A stretch of 12,673 nt of DNA from NCBI GenBank assembly GCA_027081495.1, contig JALWKJ010000185.1:1-12673 (forward strand), read 5' to 3'. This DNA comes from Campylobacterales bacterium (lineage in GTDB: Bacteria; Campylobacterota; Campylobacteria; Campylobacterales; QNZT01). The notes under the pieces are model-generated. The model was not told the origin of the DNA, ran no database searches, and was given only the letters and a program-made list of their open reading frames with translations. The number at the start of each line of letters is the position of its first letter. Within the stretch, counting starts at the first letter, position 1. The translations under genes were made by a program, and so were the position numbers. This document shows, in pieces, positions 1 through 8,124 of the stretch.

Positions 1-2
1 GA

Positions 3-596
3 TATATTCTATTTACGGAGATAGAAGCGATAAAAAAACTTTACGACTACGATTTTGACTACTCCTACGGCATAGGCGTAGGCTATAGATTTAAAAGCTC
101 TTTTTTAGAACCCTCTTTCAAACAAAAAAAAGTGATGTCCGCCAAAAAAATCTCATATTTGTCGGGAAAATTTTATAAAAAGAAGAAAACAAAGGCGCAA
201 AAAACAGAGATAAAAAAAGATATAAATACTTCCATTAAACAAAAAATACAAAAAACAAAGCCAACGAATATAAAAGCCGTTACCGCAAAAAAAGAGAATA
301 AACCCGAAATTATAAAAAAAAGAGAAAAACCCCTTAACCCTTCTTCTAAAAAAAGAGTCTATTTCATACAAATGAGCGCGGTTTTTTACAGCTCGATAGA
401 AAAAGGGGAAAAGAGGCTCATTGAAAAATTAAAAAAGAGAAATCTGCCTTTTATCATAAAAAAACTCAAAATAAAAAAGAGACCGGTTCAAAGACTTTTG
501 GTCGGACCTTATAATGATTTGAAAGAGGCAAAAAGCAGGCTTAAAAACCTAAAACAAATAAATAAAAACGCTTTTATACGGCTTATAAAACAGTGA
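3..596 (+). CDS. SPOR-domain envelope protein, 3' part (5' end outside window)
   Basis: The frame is open from the left edge to the TGA at 594-596, so the GTG/ATG at 132-137 is probably internal and the true start lies upstream. The visible 197 residues fall into three parts. Residues 1-37 include an aromatic/Gly alternating stretch (DYSYGIGVGYRF) like an outer-membrane beta-strand. Residues 38-118 are a very Lys-rich, low-complexity linker. Residues 119-195 form a SPOR domain, with YFIQM at its first strand, LIEKLKKRNLPF in the helix and RLLVGPYNDLKEAKSRL at the last strand and helix. SPOR domains bind denuded septal peptidoglycan, so a role at the cell wall or division site is likely. The position just upstream of flgA is compatible with envelope or flagellar functions. 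The beta-barrel reading of the N-terminal part is weak. The SPOR call is good. Confidence 0.75.
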   Translation, partial: YILFTEIEAIKKLYDYDFDYSYGIGVGYRFKSSFLEPSFKQKKVMSAKKISYLSGKFYKKKKTKAQKTEIKKDINTSIKQKIQKTKPTNIKAVTAKKENKPEIIKKREKPLNPSSKKRVYFIQMSAVFYSSIEKGEKRLIEKLKKRNLPFIIKKLKIKKRPVQRLLVGPYNDLKEAKSRLKNLKQINKNAFIRLIKQ

Positions 597-603
597 AATA
601 TTA

Positions 604-621
604 CTATCGTTTGGATAAAAT
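604..621 (+). promoter_or_regulatory. Putative sigma70-type promoter before flgA
   Basis: The 64-base gap between the SPOR gene and flgA contains TTTGGATAAAAT at about 610-621, with a TAAAAT -10-like hexamer at 616-621. This resembles the extended -10 promoters common in Campylobacterota (T-rich or TTGG immediately before TATAAT), which often lack a clear -35 box. It lies about 40 bases before the flgA ATG and could start the downstream operon. The call rests on motif appearance only. Confidence 0.4.
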
Positions 622-660
622 CTCTGAAATCATTACCACACTAAGCAAAAGAAGAGTAAA

Positions 661-1335
661 ATGAAACGAATTTTTATACTTATTTTCCTAACCGCTTCTC
701 TTTTTGCAAACGAGCTTTTTGAGGATATCGTAAAAAATATGCTCGAAAGAAAATTTTTACAAACATATCCGAGTATGGAAATAGAAAATATCGATATAAA
801 AAGCGCCTCCTCGATTAATAAAAAATTCTCAACCTTCAAAGTCGTTAAACTCTCTATAACAAAAGATAATCTTCGAAGAAATAGAGGCAGCGTATTAGTC
901 ACTCTAAAAAAAGGAAATAAACGGAGAAATTTTTACTTCAGATATAACATAAACGCGACGATTGCCCTTTATAAAACGACAATTCCCATAAAAACGGGAA
1001 GAGAAATAACGCCCGATCTCGTATCTCTTCAAAGAGTTAAATTTAAAACACTTTACGATACGCCGATAAAGAATAAGGATTTTTATAAATACATAGCAAA
1101 AACGAATATCAAAGAAGATTCGGTTTTGTCGCTAAGAGTTTTAAAAAAATTGACCGACATAAAACGAAACGATATCGTAACCGCTATCATAAAAGAGGGG
1201 GGCGTAACTTTAAGCTTTAGCGCAAAAGCGCTCGGAGAGGGAAATATCGGAGATATAATCAAAATAAGAAGAGACCACAAAAAGATTTTCAAAGCAAAAA
1301 TCGTATCCAAAAACAGCGTGGAAGTTTTAGATTGA
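661..1335 (+). CDS. flgA: Flagellar P-ring assembly chaperone FlgA
   Basis: FlgA is a periplasmic chaperone that helps FlgI assemble into the flagellar P ring. The 224-residue protein begins with a short Sec signal peptide (MKRIFILIFLTASLFA, cleavage near residue 16). An N-terminal divergent region is followed by a SAF/antifreeze-like domain at about 103-163 (TTIPIKTGREITPDLVSLQRV). The C-terminal beta domain at about 164-224 ends in the family-typical pattern GNIGDIIKIRR...KAKIVSKNSVEV. Length is normal for FlgA. The ATG at 661 is chosen because it gives a clean signal peptide; the Shine-Dalgarno is weak (AGAAGAG). The stop overlaps the TTG start of ubiX by 4 bases (TTGA), indicating translational coupling. 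FlgA directly before ubiX-coaD-tmk is a known arrangement in Campylobacterota. Confidence 0.88.
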   Translation: MKRIFILIFLTASLFANELFEDIVKNMLERKFLQTYPSMEIENIDIKSASSINKKFSTFKVVKLSITKDNLRRNRGSVLVTLKKGNKRRNFYFRYNINATIALYKTTIPIKTGREITPDLVSLQRVKFKTLYDTPIKNKDFYKYIAKTNIKEDSVLSLRVLKKLTDIKRNDIVTAIIKEGGVTLSFSAKALGEGNIGDIIKIRRDHKKIFKAKIVSKNSVEVLD

Positions 1336-1859
1336 GACTCGTAGTAGCCATAACCGGAGCAAGCGGAGCGGGAATCGGAAAACGGTTTATCGAAGCTCTT
1401 CCAAGCGAAGTAGAAAAATTCGTCATAATCTCTAAAAACGCAAAAATCGTCTTGAAAGAAGAGCAAAATATAACATTTATGGATGATGAAGACATAGCCG
1501 CTCCCATAGCTTCCGGATCGTTTTTATGCGATGCTATGGCGATTATCCCCACATCTATGAACACTCTTTCCAAAATATCATGCGGAATATGCGACAATCT
1601 CACAACCCGCGCCGCTTTCGTTACGATAAAAGAGCAAAGAAAACTTCTTCTTGCGCCAAGAGAGATGCCCTTTAGCGCTATAGCGCTTGAAAATATGTTA
1701 AAATTAGCGAGACTGGGAATTATAATAGCTCCGGGAATTCCCGGATATTATGCAAATATAAAAAATCTTGAAGAGATGGAAAACTTCATGATCGGAAAAT
1801 GGTTTGATCTGCTCAAAATAGAGCATAATCTTTTCAAGCGCTGGGGAGAAAAAGAGTGA
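1332..1859 (+). CDS. ubiX: Flavin prenyltransferase UbiX
   Basis: UbiX joins dimethylallyl phosphate to reduced FMN, giving the prenyl-FMN cofactor used by UbiD-type decarboxylases. In Campylobacterota this probably serves the UbiD-like step of the futalosine menaquinone pathway (inference; no ubiD is in the window). Motifs seen: FMN-binding ITGASGAGIG at residues 7-16, SMNTLSKISCGICDNLTTRAA at 75-95, the LAPREMPFS motif at 107-115, and APGIPGYY at 133-140. At 175 residues it is slightly short for the family but complete. The start is TTG at 1332, overlapping the flgA stop by 4 bases, with GTGGAA about 9 bases upstream. A later start would remove the first beta strand before GASG. The end overlaps coaD by 4 bases. 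Confidence 0.92.
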   Translation: MRLVVAITGASGAGIGKRFIEALPSEVEKFVIISKNAKIVLKEEQNITFMDDEDIAAPIASGSFLCDAMAIIPTSMNTLSKISCGICDNLTTRAAFVTIKEQRKLLLAPREMPFSAIALENMLKLARLGIIIAPGIPGYYANIKNLEEMENFMIGKWFDLLKIEHNLFKRWGEKE

Positions 1860-2350
1860 GAGAAAAAAAGATAGCCCTCTATCCGGGAACTTTTGACCCG
1901 ATTACTTTAGGACATATAGATATCATAGAAAGAGCCGGGAAAATTTTCGACGGCGTTATCGTGGCGGTAGCGAAATCAAATACAAAAAAACCTATGTTTA
2001 GTTTAGAACAAAGAAAAAAACTCATAGAAGTCGCGACCCAAAGATTTGAAGATGTTAAAATTATTCAGTTTGACAATCTTCTTGTTGATTTGGCTAACAA
2101 ACTCGATACGAAAATCATCATAAGAGGTTTAAGAGCCGTAAGCGATTTTGAATATGAACTGCAAATGGGATACGCAAACGCCTCTTTGGATGCGAACATA
2201 GAGACGATATATCTAATGCCGAATCTTCAAAACGCTTTTATAAGCTCATCCGTAGTAAGAGCCATCCTTTACCACGGCGGAGATGTTTCTCATCTAGTCC
2301 CTAAAGAGACTGTTCCTATTTTGAGAGGAAACGATGTATTTGATATTTGA
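1856..2350 (+). CDS. coaD: Pantetheine-phosphate adenylyltransferase CoaD
   Basis: CoaD transfers AMP from ATP to 4'-phosphopantetheine, the penultimate step of coenzyme A synthesis, in the cytoplasm. The protein has 164 residues, the usual length. It shows the nucleotidyltransferase signature GTFDPITLGH (residues 11-20), the RGLRAVSDFEYE region (90-101) with its conserved Arg, and the ISSSVVR motif (129-135) that corresponds to ISST(L/M)VR in other bacteria. The start is GTG at 1856 within the overlap GTGA with ubiX, preceded by a strong Shine-Dalgarno GGGGAG at 1843-1848. It overlaps tmk by 17 bases. Confidence is high because the motifs are complete and the gene order is conserved. Confidence 0.95.
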   Translation: MREKKIALYPGTFDPITLGHIDIIERAGKIFDGVIVAVAKSNTKKPMFSLEQRKKLIEVATQRFEDVKIIQFDNLLVDLANKLDTKIIIRGLRAVSDFEYELQMGYANASLDANIETIYLMPNLQNAFISSSVVRAILYHGGDVSHLVPKETVPILRGNDVFDI

Positions 2351-2909
2351 AGGAATAGATACAAGCGGTAAAAGCACTCAAGTCTCGCTCTTAAAAAAGA
2401 TATATAAAGACGCTATAATCACAAAAGAACCGGGAGGCACGAAACTAGGCTTAAAAATAAGAGAGATGATTTTAAATGAGGGCGTAAAAAGCCACAAATG
2501 CGAACTCTTTTTATTTTTAGCGGATCGCGCCCAACACTATAAAGAGGTGATAGAACCAAATAGGGATAAACTTATTATAAGCGATAGAGGATTTATATCC
2601 GGTATGGCTTACGCTATGGCGAATCATCCGGAATTTGAGATCGATTTTTTATTAGAGCTTAATCTTTTTGCCTTAGATCAAACTCTGCCCGATCTTATCA
2701 TACTTTTAAAAACGGATAAAGATCTTTTAAAACAAAGAATAGACAAAAAAAGCGAAGATGAAATAGAAAAAAGAGGAATAGAGTATCTTTTGGGGGTGCA
2801 ACAAAACATGATCGATATATTAAACCATTTAAATATAAAATACCGGATTCTCGACGCAAACCAAAGTATAGAAGAGATTCACCGACAAATAAAAGGATTA
2901 CTATCATGA
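2334..2909 (+). CDS. tmk: Thymidylate kinase
   Basis: This kinase phosphorylates dTMP to dTDP with ATP for DNA precursor supply. The 191-residue protein has a P-loop GIDTSGKST at residues 7-15, EPGGT at 32-36, DRAQH at 64-68 and a DRGFISG motif at 84-90 in the position of the usual DRY motif. A lid region follows at about 134-147 with the basic residues RIDKKSEDEIEKR. Arg is not in the P-loop (TSG rather than DGxGK/R), and the DR(Y) residue is G, as I recall for Campylobacterota enzymes. The ATG at 2334 has GAGAGGA 4 bases upstream, inside the end of coaD (17-base overlap). It ends in an ATGA overlap with hisS. Confidence 0.93.
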   Translation: MYLIFEGIDTSGKSTQVSLLKKIYKDAIITKEPGGTKLGLKIREMILNEGVKSHKCELFLFLADRAQHYKEVIEPNRDKLIISDRGFISGMAYAMANHPEFEIDFLLELNLFALDQTLPDLIILLKTDKDLLKQRIDKKSEDEIEKRGIEYLLGVQQNMIDILNHLNIKYRILDANQSIEEIHRQIKGLLS

Positions 2910-4111
2910 TTACCGCTCTTCGGGGAATGAAAGATATTTTCCCTACGCAAAACAAAAAATTTGTCTATATCCTAAAAAACATGACCGCTATCGCGAGAAA
3001 GTACGGATTTGAATTTGTACAGACGCCGATTTTGGAAGAGACCGCGCTTTTTATAAGAAGCGTGGGAGAAAGTAGCGATATAGTCGGCAAAGAGATGTAT
3101 AGATTTAAAGATAAAGGAGACAACGATATCTGTCTTAGACCGGAAGGCACGGCGGGCGTAGTTCGGGCGTTTATAGAAAAAAAGTATGACCGACAGGGAG
3201 GGATTTATCGTTTTTACTACTATGGTCCGATGTTTCGTTACGAAAGACCTCAAAAGGGAAGATTTCGTCAATTTCACCAGTTTGGAGCTGAAAGTTTCGG
3301 CGTAAAAAGTTATTTTGAAGACGCGAACATGATTTTGATGATAAAAGAGATATTGGATTTTTTCGATATCTCTTATGTTTTGAAATTAAACTCGCTTGGA
3401 TGCGGCGAATGTATGAGTCCTTACAAAAAAGAGCTTGTAAAATTTTTGCAAAAAATAGAAAACTCTTTATGTCAAGATTGCAAAAGAAGGAAAGATACGA
3501 ATCCTATCAGGGTATTTGACTGCAAAAACGAAAATTGCCAAAACTTTTTGCAAGAGGCTCCGAGATTAAATAATAATCTATGCGAAGATTGCGACACGCA
3601 CTTTAAATCATTGCTGGAGCTTTTGGATAAAAAAGAGATAAAATATGAAATAGATCCCAATCTCGTTAGAGGGTTAGATTACTACAACAAGAGCGCTTTT
3701 GAGTTTATAAGCGGGGATTTAGGAGCCCAAAATGCGGTAGCCGGCGGCGGAAGATACGATAAACTAGTCTCGTATTTGGGAGCGAAAGAGACTCCGGCTA
3801 TCGGCTTTGCCATAGGCATAGAGAGACTTATGGAAATGGTAAAAGAGCCAAAGAGTCAAAGAGAGGGATACTATTTCGGCGCTCTTTGTGATGAAGCCCT
3901 AACGCCTCTTTTTCTTGAAGCCGCAAAAGTGCGAAAAACCGATAAAGCGATAGTTAGTTACGATGTCAAATCGCTAAAAGCCCATCTTAAAGCATCAGAC
4001 AAAGCAAATGCCAAATACTGCGCCGTTATAGGAGAAGACGAGCTGGCAAAAAATGAAATATGGATAAAAGATCTTCTAAATAAAACGGAAAAGACTAAAT
4101 CGATCGGATAA
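2906..4111 (+). CDS. hisS: Histidine--tRNA ligase
   Basis: HisRS, a class II aminoacyl-tRNA synthetase that charges tRNA-His in the cytoplasm. The 401-residue length is usual. Visible motifs: RPEGT (78-82), motif 2 FRYERPQ with RFRQFHQFGAE (110-129), histidine-specific LVRGLDYY (253-260), GGGRYD (280-285) and motif 3 AIGFAIGIERL (298-308). The insertion domain at about 163-230 carries eight cysteines in spaced pairs (C166/C169, C189/C192, C206/C211, C226/C229), the pattern of a zinc-ribbon-like insertion found in many bacterial HisRS. The anticodon-binding domain covers about 320-401. The ATG at 2906 has AAGGA 8 bases upstream and overlaps the tmk stop by 4 bases. speA follows after 4 bases. 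Confidence 0.96.
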   Translation: MITALRGMKDIFPTQNKKFVYILKNMTAIARKYGFEFVQTPILEETALFIRSVGESSDIVGKEMYRFKDKGDNDICLRPEGTAGVVRAFIEKKYDRQGGIYRFYYYGPMFRYERPQKGRFRQFHQFGAESFGVKSYFEDANMILMIKEILDFFDISYVLKLNSLGCGECMSPYKKELVKFLQKIENSLCQDCKRRKDTNPIRVFDCKNENCQNFLQEAPRLNNNLCEDCDTHFKSLLELLDKKEIKYEIDPNLVRGLDYYNKSAFEFISGDLGAQNAVAGGGRYDKLVSYLGAKETPAIGFAIGIERLMEMVKEPKSQREGYYFGALCDEALTPLFLEAAKVRKTDKAIVSYDVKSLKAHLKASDKANAKYCAVIGEDELAKNEIWIKDLLNKTEKTKSIG

Positions 4112-4115
4112 ACAG

Positions 4116-5945
4116 TTGCAAAGATACGGTATCGATGTCTGGGGAGAAGACGATTTTATCATAGACGGCGACAAAGTAAAAGTAAACCATCTAAGCTCGC
4201 CCGCGCTTTACGATATAGTAACTCATATTAGATCAAAGGGTACGAAAGGTCCTCTTTTGCTTCGTTTTCCGCATCTTTTGAAAAAACAGATCTCTTTGAT
4301 ATATGAAACTTTTGAAAACTCTTTTAAAGAGATTGAATACAAAGGAACTTTTCAAGCGGTTTTTCCTCTAAAGGTCAATCAATATCAGGATTTTCTACAT
4401 TCGCTTCTTGAGTGCTCAAAAGAGTTTGACTACGGTCTTGAGGCGGGAAGCAAAGCGGAGCTTATTATAGCCATGAGCCATATAAATAAAGACGCGCCCA
4501 TAAGCGTAAACGGCTTTAAAGATAAAGAGATGATAGAACTGGGTGTTTTATCGGCGAAAATGGGACAAAACATAACTCTCACGATTGAGGGCATAAATGA
4601 GCTTGAATCAATCATCGAAGTGACAAAAAATATGAAAAAACCTCTTCCAAAGATAGGAATCCGCATAAAACTTCACAGTATGGGAGCGGGAATTTGGGCA
4701 AAAAGCGGAGGTATAAACTCGAAATTCGGACTTACCTCTTCCGAACTTATAGAGGCCATCGAACTTTTAAAAGAGCATAAACTTCTCGATCTCTTTACGA
4801 TTATCCATTTTCATATCGGCTCTCAAATGACTAATATTACAAATCTTAAAAAAGCTCTAAGAGAAGCCGGAAATATTTATGCCGATCTCATAAAACTCGG
4901 TGCGACAAATCTAAACAGCATAAACTTAGGAGGAGGTCTTGGAGTGGAATATACTCAAAACGAAGCGTTTGCCGAGATCACCTACTCTCTTAGAGAATAT
5001 GCGAGCGATACCACTTTTATGCTGCAATCTATCGCGAAAGCAAAAAATGTAAAAGAGCCGAATATCATCATAGAATCGGGAAGATTCATAGCCGCGTCTT
5101 CCGCCGTATTGGTAGCTCCGGTTTTTGAACTTTTTTGGGAAGAGTACTCGCAAAAAGCTTTAAAACTGAAACAAAAAAATCCGCCTCTCATAGAGGAGTT
5201 AAACGAACTTTATAAATATATAAACAGTAAAAACGCTTTAGAGTATCTTCATGACAGTATAGATCATTTAAACTCTCTTTTGACTCTTTTCGATCTAGGG
5301 TATATAGATCTTATCGATCGCTCAAACAGTGAGATATTGACGCATCTTATCATCAAAAAGGCGATAGTGTTACTAAAAGATAAACCGGTAAGAGAACTCA
5401 CACAAATACAAGATAAGATACAGGAGAAGTATCTTATAAACTTCTCTATTTTTCAAAGTCTGCCAGATTTTTGGGGTCTTGGTCAACGCTTCCCGGTCAT
5501 GCCTTTGGCAAAGCTTGATTCCAAACCGACTAGATCGGCAAGTTTATGGGATATAACCTGCGACAGCGACGGAGAAATAGCTTTCGATAGCAAAAATCCT
5601 CTTTTTTTACATAGTGTTGACATCGATAAAGAGGACTATTTTTTGGGTTTTTTCAAAGTCGGAGCCTACCAGGAAGTATTAGGAATGAAACATAATCTTT
5701 TTAGCAGACCGACCACGGCGACTATAGTCATAAACGAGAAAAACTACGAAATAAAGGCGCTTACGCAAAGCGATGCGCTAATTGATATTTTAGAAGATTT
5801 AAGTTATAATCCCGTGGCAATTAAGAAAAAGCTCTATCAAAATATAGAGAACTCTCCTTTTATACAAAAAGAAAAAAAACAATCCGTTGCCGATCATATT
5901 GATATTATTTTGCAAGAGAACGGATATTTGAAGACGGTGAATTAG
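4116..5945 (+). CDS. speA: Biosynthetic arginine decarboxylase
   Basis: SpeA decarboxylates arginine to agmatine with PLP, the first step of the agmatine route to putrescine and spermidine. The protein has 609 residues, normal for the family. Visible: the N-terminal YGIDVWGEDDFII, the PLP-lysine motif FPLKVNQY (Lys86), GLEAGSKAEL (107-116), HFHIGSQ (231-237), GGGLGVEY (272-279), ESGR (320-323) and the C-terminal substrate motif WDITCDSDGE with Cys482 and Asp485. The start is TTG at 4116, four bases after the hisS stop. No upstream ATG is in frame, and related Campylobacter proteins begin at the equivalent YGIDIWG, so TTG is preferred. GGA at 4106-4108 may be the Shine-Dalgarno. cysE follows after 8 bases. 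Confidence 0.95.
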   Translation: MQRYGIDVWGEDDFIIDGDKVKVNHLSSPALYDIVTHIRSKGTKGPLLLRFPHLLKKQISLIYETFENSFKEIEYKGTFQAVFPLKVNQYQDFLHSLLECSKEFDYGLEAGSKAELIIAMSHINKDAPISVNGFKDKEMIELGVLSAKMGQNITLTIEGINELESIIEVTKNMKKPLPKIGIRIKLHSMGAGIWAKSGGINSKFGLTSSELIEAIELLKEHKLLDLFTIIHFHIGSQMTNITNLKKALREAGNIYADLIKLGATNLNSINLGGGLGVEYTQNEAFAEITYSLREYASDTTFMLQSIAKAKNVKEPNIIIESGRFIAASSAVLVAPVFELFWEEYSQKALKLKQKNPPLIEELNELYKYINSKNALEYLHDSIDHLNSLLTLFDLGYIDLIDRSNSEILTHLIIKKAIVLLKDKPVRELTQIQDKIQEKYLINFSIFQSLPDFWGLGQRFPVMPLAKLDSKPTRSASLWDITCDSDGEIAFDSKNPLFLHSVDIDKEDYFLGFFKVGAYQEVLGMKHNLFSRPTTATIVINEKNYEIKALTQSDALIDILEDLSYNPVAIKKKLYQNIENSPFIQKEKKQSVADHIDIILQENGYLKTVN

Positions 5946-5953
5946 AGGAATTA

Positions 5954-6673
5954 ATGGATAGCAGACTATCGTTGTGGCAGATCATAAAAGAGGACTTTCA
6001 AACTCCTTGGAAAAATGATCCGGCTATAAAATCTAAATTTGAACTTTTTTTCAACTATCCCGGTATCTGGACAATCATAAACTATCGTATAGCGCACTGG
6101 ATATACGAGAAAGGATTTCATTTTATCGCCAGAGTCATTATGGGATTTACGCAAATAATAACAAATATCGATATCCATCCAAGATGCAAAATAGGCAGGC
6201 GCGTTTTTATCGATCATGGCGTGGGGGTAGTCGTCGGAGAAACCGCGATAATAGGAAATGATGTTTTGATTTACCAAGGGGTCACTCTTGGAGGAGTGAG
6301 TCTGGATAAAGATGTCAAAAGACATCCCACCATAAAAAATAACGCCGTCATAAGCGCGGGCGCTAAAGTGCTTGGAAATATAACTATCGGAGAAAACGCC
6401 AAAGTCGGCGCAAACTCCGTAGTCATCAAAGATGTCCCGGACAACTCCACCGCCGTGGGCATACCGGCGAGAGTCATAACAAAAGGCAAAGACAAATCTC
6501 AACTAAGCCACAATAAAATCCCGGATATAAACAAAGAACTTTTTATTTATCTCTCTAAAAGAATAGCCGTATTAGAAGATGCCATCACTCATCATCATGA
6601 AGATATCGTAGCAAAAAGAGACGAGGAACTTGAAAAAATTTATCGCGACTTCATCTCCACGATGAAAGATTGA
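5954..6673 (+). CDS. cysE: Serine O-acetyltransferase
   Basis: CysE acetylates L-serine with acetyl-CoA to O-acetylserine, the precursor for cysteine synthesis. The 239-residue protein has a short N-terminal helical region (1-70). A left-handed parallel beta-helix of hexapeptide repeats follows at about 72-187: DIHPRCKIGRRVFIDHG (73-89), VVGETAIIGNDVLIYQGVTL, AVISAGAKVLGNITIGENAKVGANS. Asp73, His75 and catalytic His88 of the DIHP and DHG motifs are present. The C-terminal tail at about 190-239 is longer than the minimal family and is helical and charged, with THHHEDIVAKRDEELEKIY. The ATG at 5954 has AGAGGA a few bases upstream, overlapping the speA stop. It is the last clearly housekeeping gene of the block. 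Confidence 0.94.
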   Translation: MDSRLSLWQIIKEDFQTPWKNDPAIKSKFELFFNYPGIWTIINYRIAHWIYEKGFHFIARVIMGFTQIITNIDIHPRCKIGRRVFIDHGVGVVVGETAIIGNDVLIYQGVTLGGVSLDKDVKRHPTIKNNAVISAGAKVLGNITIGENAKVGANSVVIKDVPDNSTAVGIPARVITKGKDKSQLSHNKIPDINKELFIYLSKRIAVLEDAITHHHEDIVAKRDEELEKIYRDFISTMKD

Positions 6674-6692
6674 CCAAATTTATAACAAAACC

Positions 6693-8063
6693 GTGATTTT
6701 GAAATATATCAGCCGTTTTTTTTCTCCAAAATCCAATTTTAGCGACAAAGAGTGGATATTAAAATATCAAATTACCGCGATGCAGGTTTTATCTTTTTGT
6801 TTCGGTTTGGGAGTGCTGCCGTTTTCTTTTGTTCGTTTTAGCGAAGGTAACTATATTGTCGCCGCAAGCCAACTTTTTTTGGGAATATTTTTATTGCATG
6901 GTTTTTGGAAACTTAAAAACAATAAAAACTTTTACCATCACTATTCCATAACTTTTTTTATACTTTTTTTTCTATATACCGATATCATATTTTTTTATGT
7001 ACCGCAAAATCATTTAAATATTTTATGGATAGTTACCGCTCCTATACTCATTTTTTTCTTTTTGAACAAACGAGGCGGTATTATAATGTTTTTATTTGTC
7101 ATGCTGTTTATCGCATATCTTATATTTAGCGGCTATCCATATACTACGGCTGAATTTATTACGCTTATGGGCGCCTTTTTAACCACTACATATATCATGT
7201 ATATTTATGAATTTGTCAAAGAAAGCGAAAAAAAGCGTATTATGCACTATAACGCTCAACTTCAAAAAGAGGTAGAAAAGCAGACAAAACAGTATAAACT
7301 CTTAAATAACCATCTACAAGAGAGAGTTGCTCAAGAAGTCGCAAAACAAACGGAACAAGAGCAGATGCTGCTAATGCAGTGCCGCATGGCAAGCATCGGT
7401 CAAATGATGGCCGCGATAGCCCATCAATGGAGACAACCGCTGATGAATATCAACGCTATTTTGCTAAATATCGATCGCGCAATAGAAAATCAACCTTTAG
7501 ACCAACGCTATCTTCATACTAAAATAGACGAAATCGCATCTATTACGACTCATATGTCGCAAACAATTGAAGATTTTAGAAATTTATTTAATCCAAAACA
7601 GGAAAAAATAACATTCTTTCTTCACGAAAGTATCGATGAAGTCATTATGCTACTTAAAAATAATCTTAAGACGATCAATATGCAATTTCACGCCCATAAA
7701 GATCCTTTACTGCTTTACGGGTATAAAGGCGAAATGATTCAGGTACTTATCATTTTGCTTTCAAACGCGATTGAAATCTTATTTACACGCAACATTCGCA
7801 ATAAAAAAATCACAATCAAAATCGGCAAAAAAGAAAACAACGCATTTATTATTATCAAAGATAATGCCGGCGGTATCAGTGAGAATATACTCAAAAAAAT
7901 CTTTGATCCATATTTTACTACAAAACAACAAACCGGAGGTACCGGACTCGGACTATATATCGCAAAAATAATCGTCGAACACAACTTTAACGGTACGCTA
8001 ATAGCGAAAAATAGCCAAAAAGGCGCAAATTTCATAATTAAAATCCCATTAGATGAGGATTGA
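6693..8063 (+). CDS. Membrane sensor histidine kinase, six-TM type
   Basis: Two-component sensor kinase of 456 residues. The N-terminal part has about six hydrophobic segments (near 30-48, 54-72, 85-103, 108-125, 129-146, 152-172) with only short loops, so there is no periplasmic sensor domain. A Gln/Lys/Glu-rich coiled coil (174-230) leads to the dimerisation helix MASIGQMMAAIAHQWRQPL, with phospho-acceptor His244 in the HQWRQP form typical of Campylobacterota kinases. The ATPase domain has the N box with Asn358, the G1 motif DNAGG (390-394), the F-box region FDPYFTT (404-410) and the G2 motif GTGLGL (416-421). The start is uncertain: GTG at 6693 lacks a good Shine-Dalgarno, and TTG at 6699 or ATG at 6780 (residue 30) are possible. 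The gene begins 19 bases after cysE and could be read through from it. Its partner is the regulator 54 bases downstream. The stimulus is unknown. Confidence 0.9.
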   Translation: MILKYISRFFSPKSNFSDKEWILKYQITAMQVLSFCFGLGVLPFSFVRFSEGNYIVAASQLFLGIFLLHGFWKLKNNKNFYHHYSITFFILFFLYTDIIFFYVPQNHLNILWIVTAPILIFFFLNKRGGIIMFLFVMLFIAYLIFSGYPYTTAEFITLMGAFLTTTYIMYIYEFVKESEKKRIMHYNAQLQKEVEKQTKQYKLLNNHLQERVAQEVAKQTEQEQMLLMQCRMASIGQMMAAIAHQWRQPLMNINAILLNIDRAIENQPLDQRYLHTKIDEIASITTHMSQTIEDFRNLFNPKQEKITFFLHESIDEVIMLLKNNLKTINMQFHAHKDPLLLYGYKGEMIQVLIILLSNAIEILFTRNIRNKKITIKIGKKENNAFIIIKDNAGGISENILKKIFDPYFTTKQQTGGTGLGLYIAKIIVEHNFNGTLIAKNSQKGANFIIKIPLDED

Positions 8064-8066
8064 AAT

Positions 8067-8097
8067 TTTACGATGTATTACCATTATGTTATACAAT
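8067..8097 (+). promoter_or_regulatory. Possible promoter between kinase and regulator
   Basis: In the 54-base gap, TTTACG at 8067-8072 and TATACA at 8090-8095 are 17 bases apart, a plausible -35/-10 pair. It could give the regulator its own transcript in addition to readthrough from the kinase gene. The region is AT-rich, so a chance match is likely enough to keep confidence low. Confidence 0.25.
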
Positions 8098-8102
8098 AAA
8101 TC

Positions 8103-8124
8103 CCAGCAGGAGAAAAAATGCTGG
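8103..8124 (+). promoter_or_regulatory. Hairpin over the RBS and start codon of the regulator
   Basis: CCAGCA at 8103-8108 and TGCTGG at 8119-8124 are perfect inverted complements, separated by a 10-base loop (8109-8118). The Shine-Dalgarno AGGAG at 8108-8112 lies at the stem-loop edge. The start codon ATG (8118-8120) has its A in the loop and its TG in the stem. In RNA this six-pair, four-GC stem could hinder ribosome entry. The pairing is seen directly; a regulatory role is inferred. Confidence 0.4.

Noticed and set aside
5966..6502. Minus-strand frame of 178 codons opposite cysE
   Set aside because: cysE is unmistakable on the plus strand with hexapeptide repeats; the antisense product has no recognisable features.
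7771..7971. Plus-strand 66-codon frame inside the histidine kinase gene
   Set aside because: Out of frame within the ATPase domain of the kinase; it has no features of its own.
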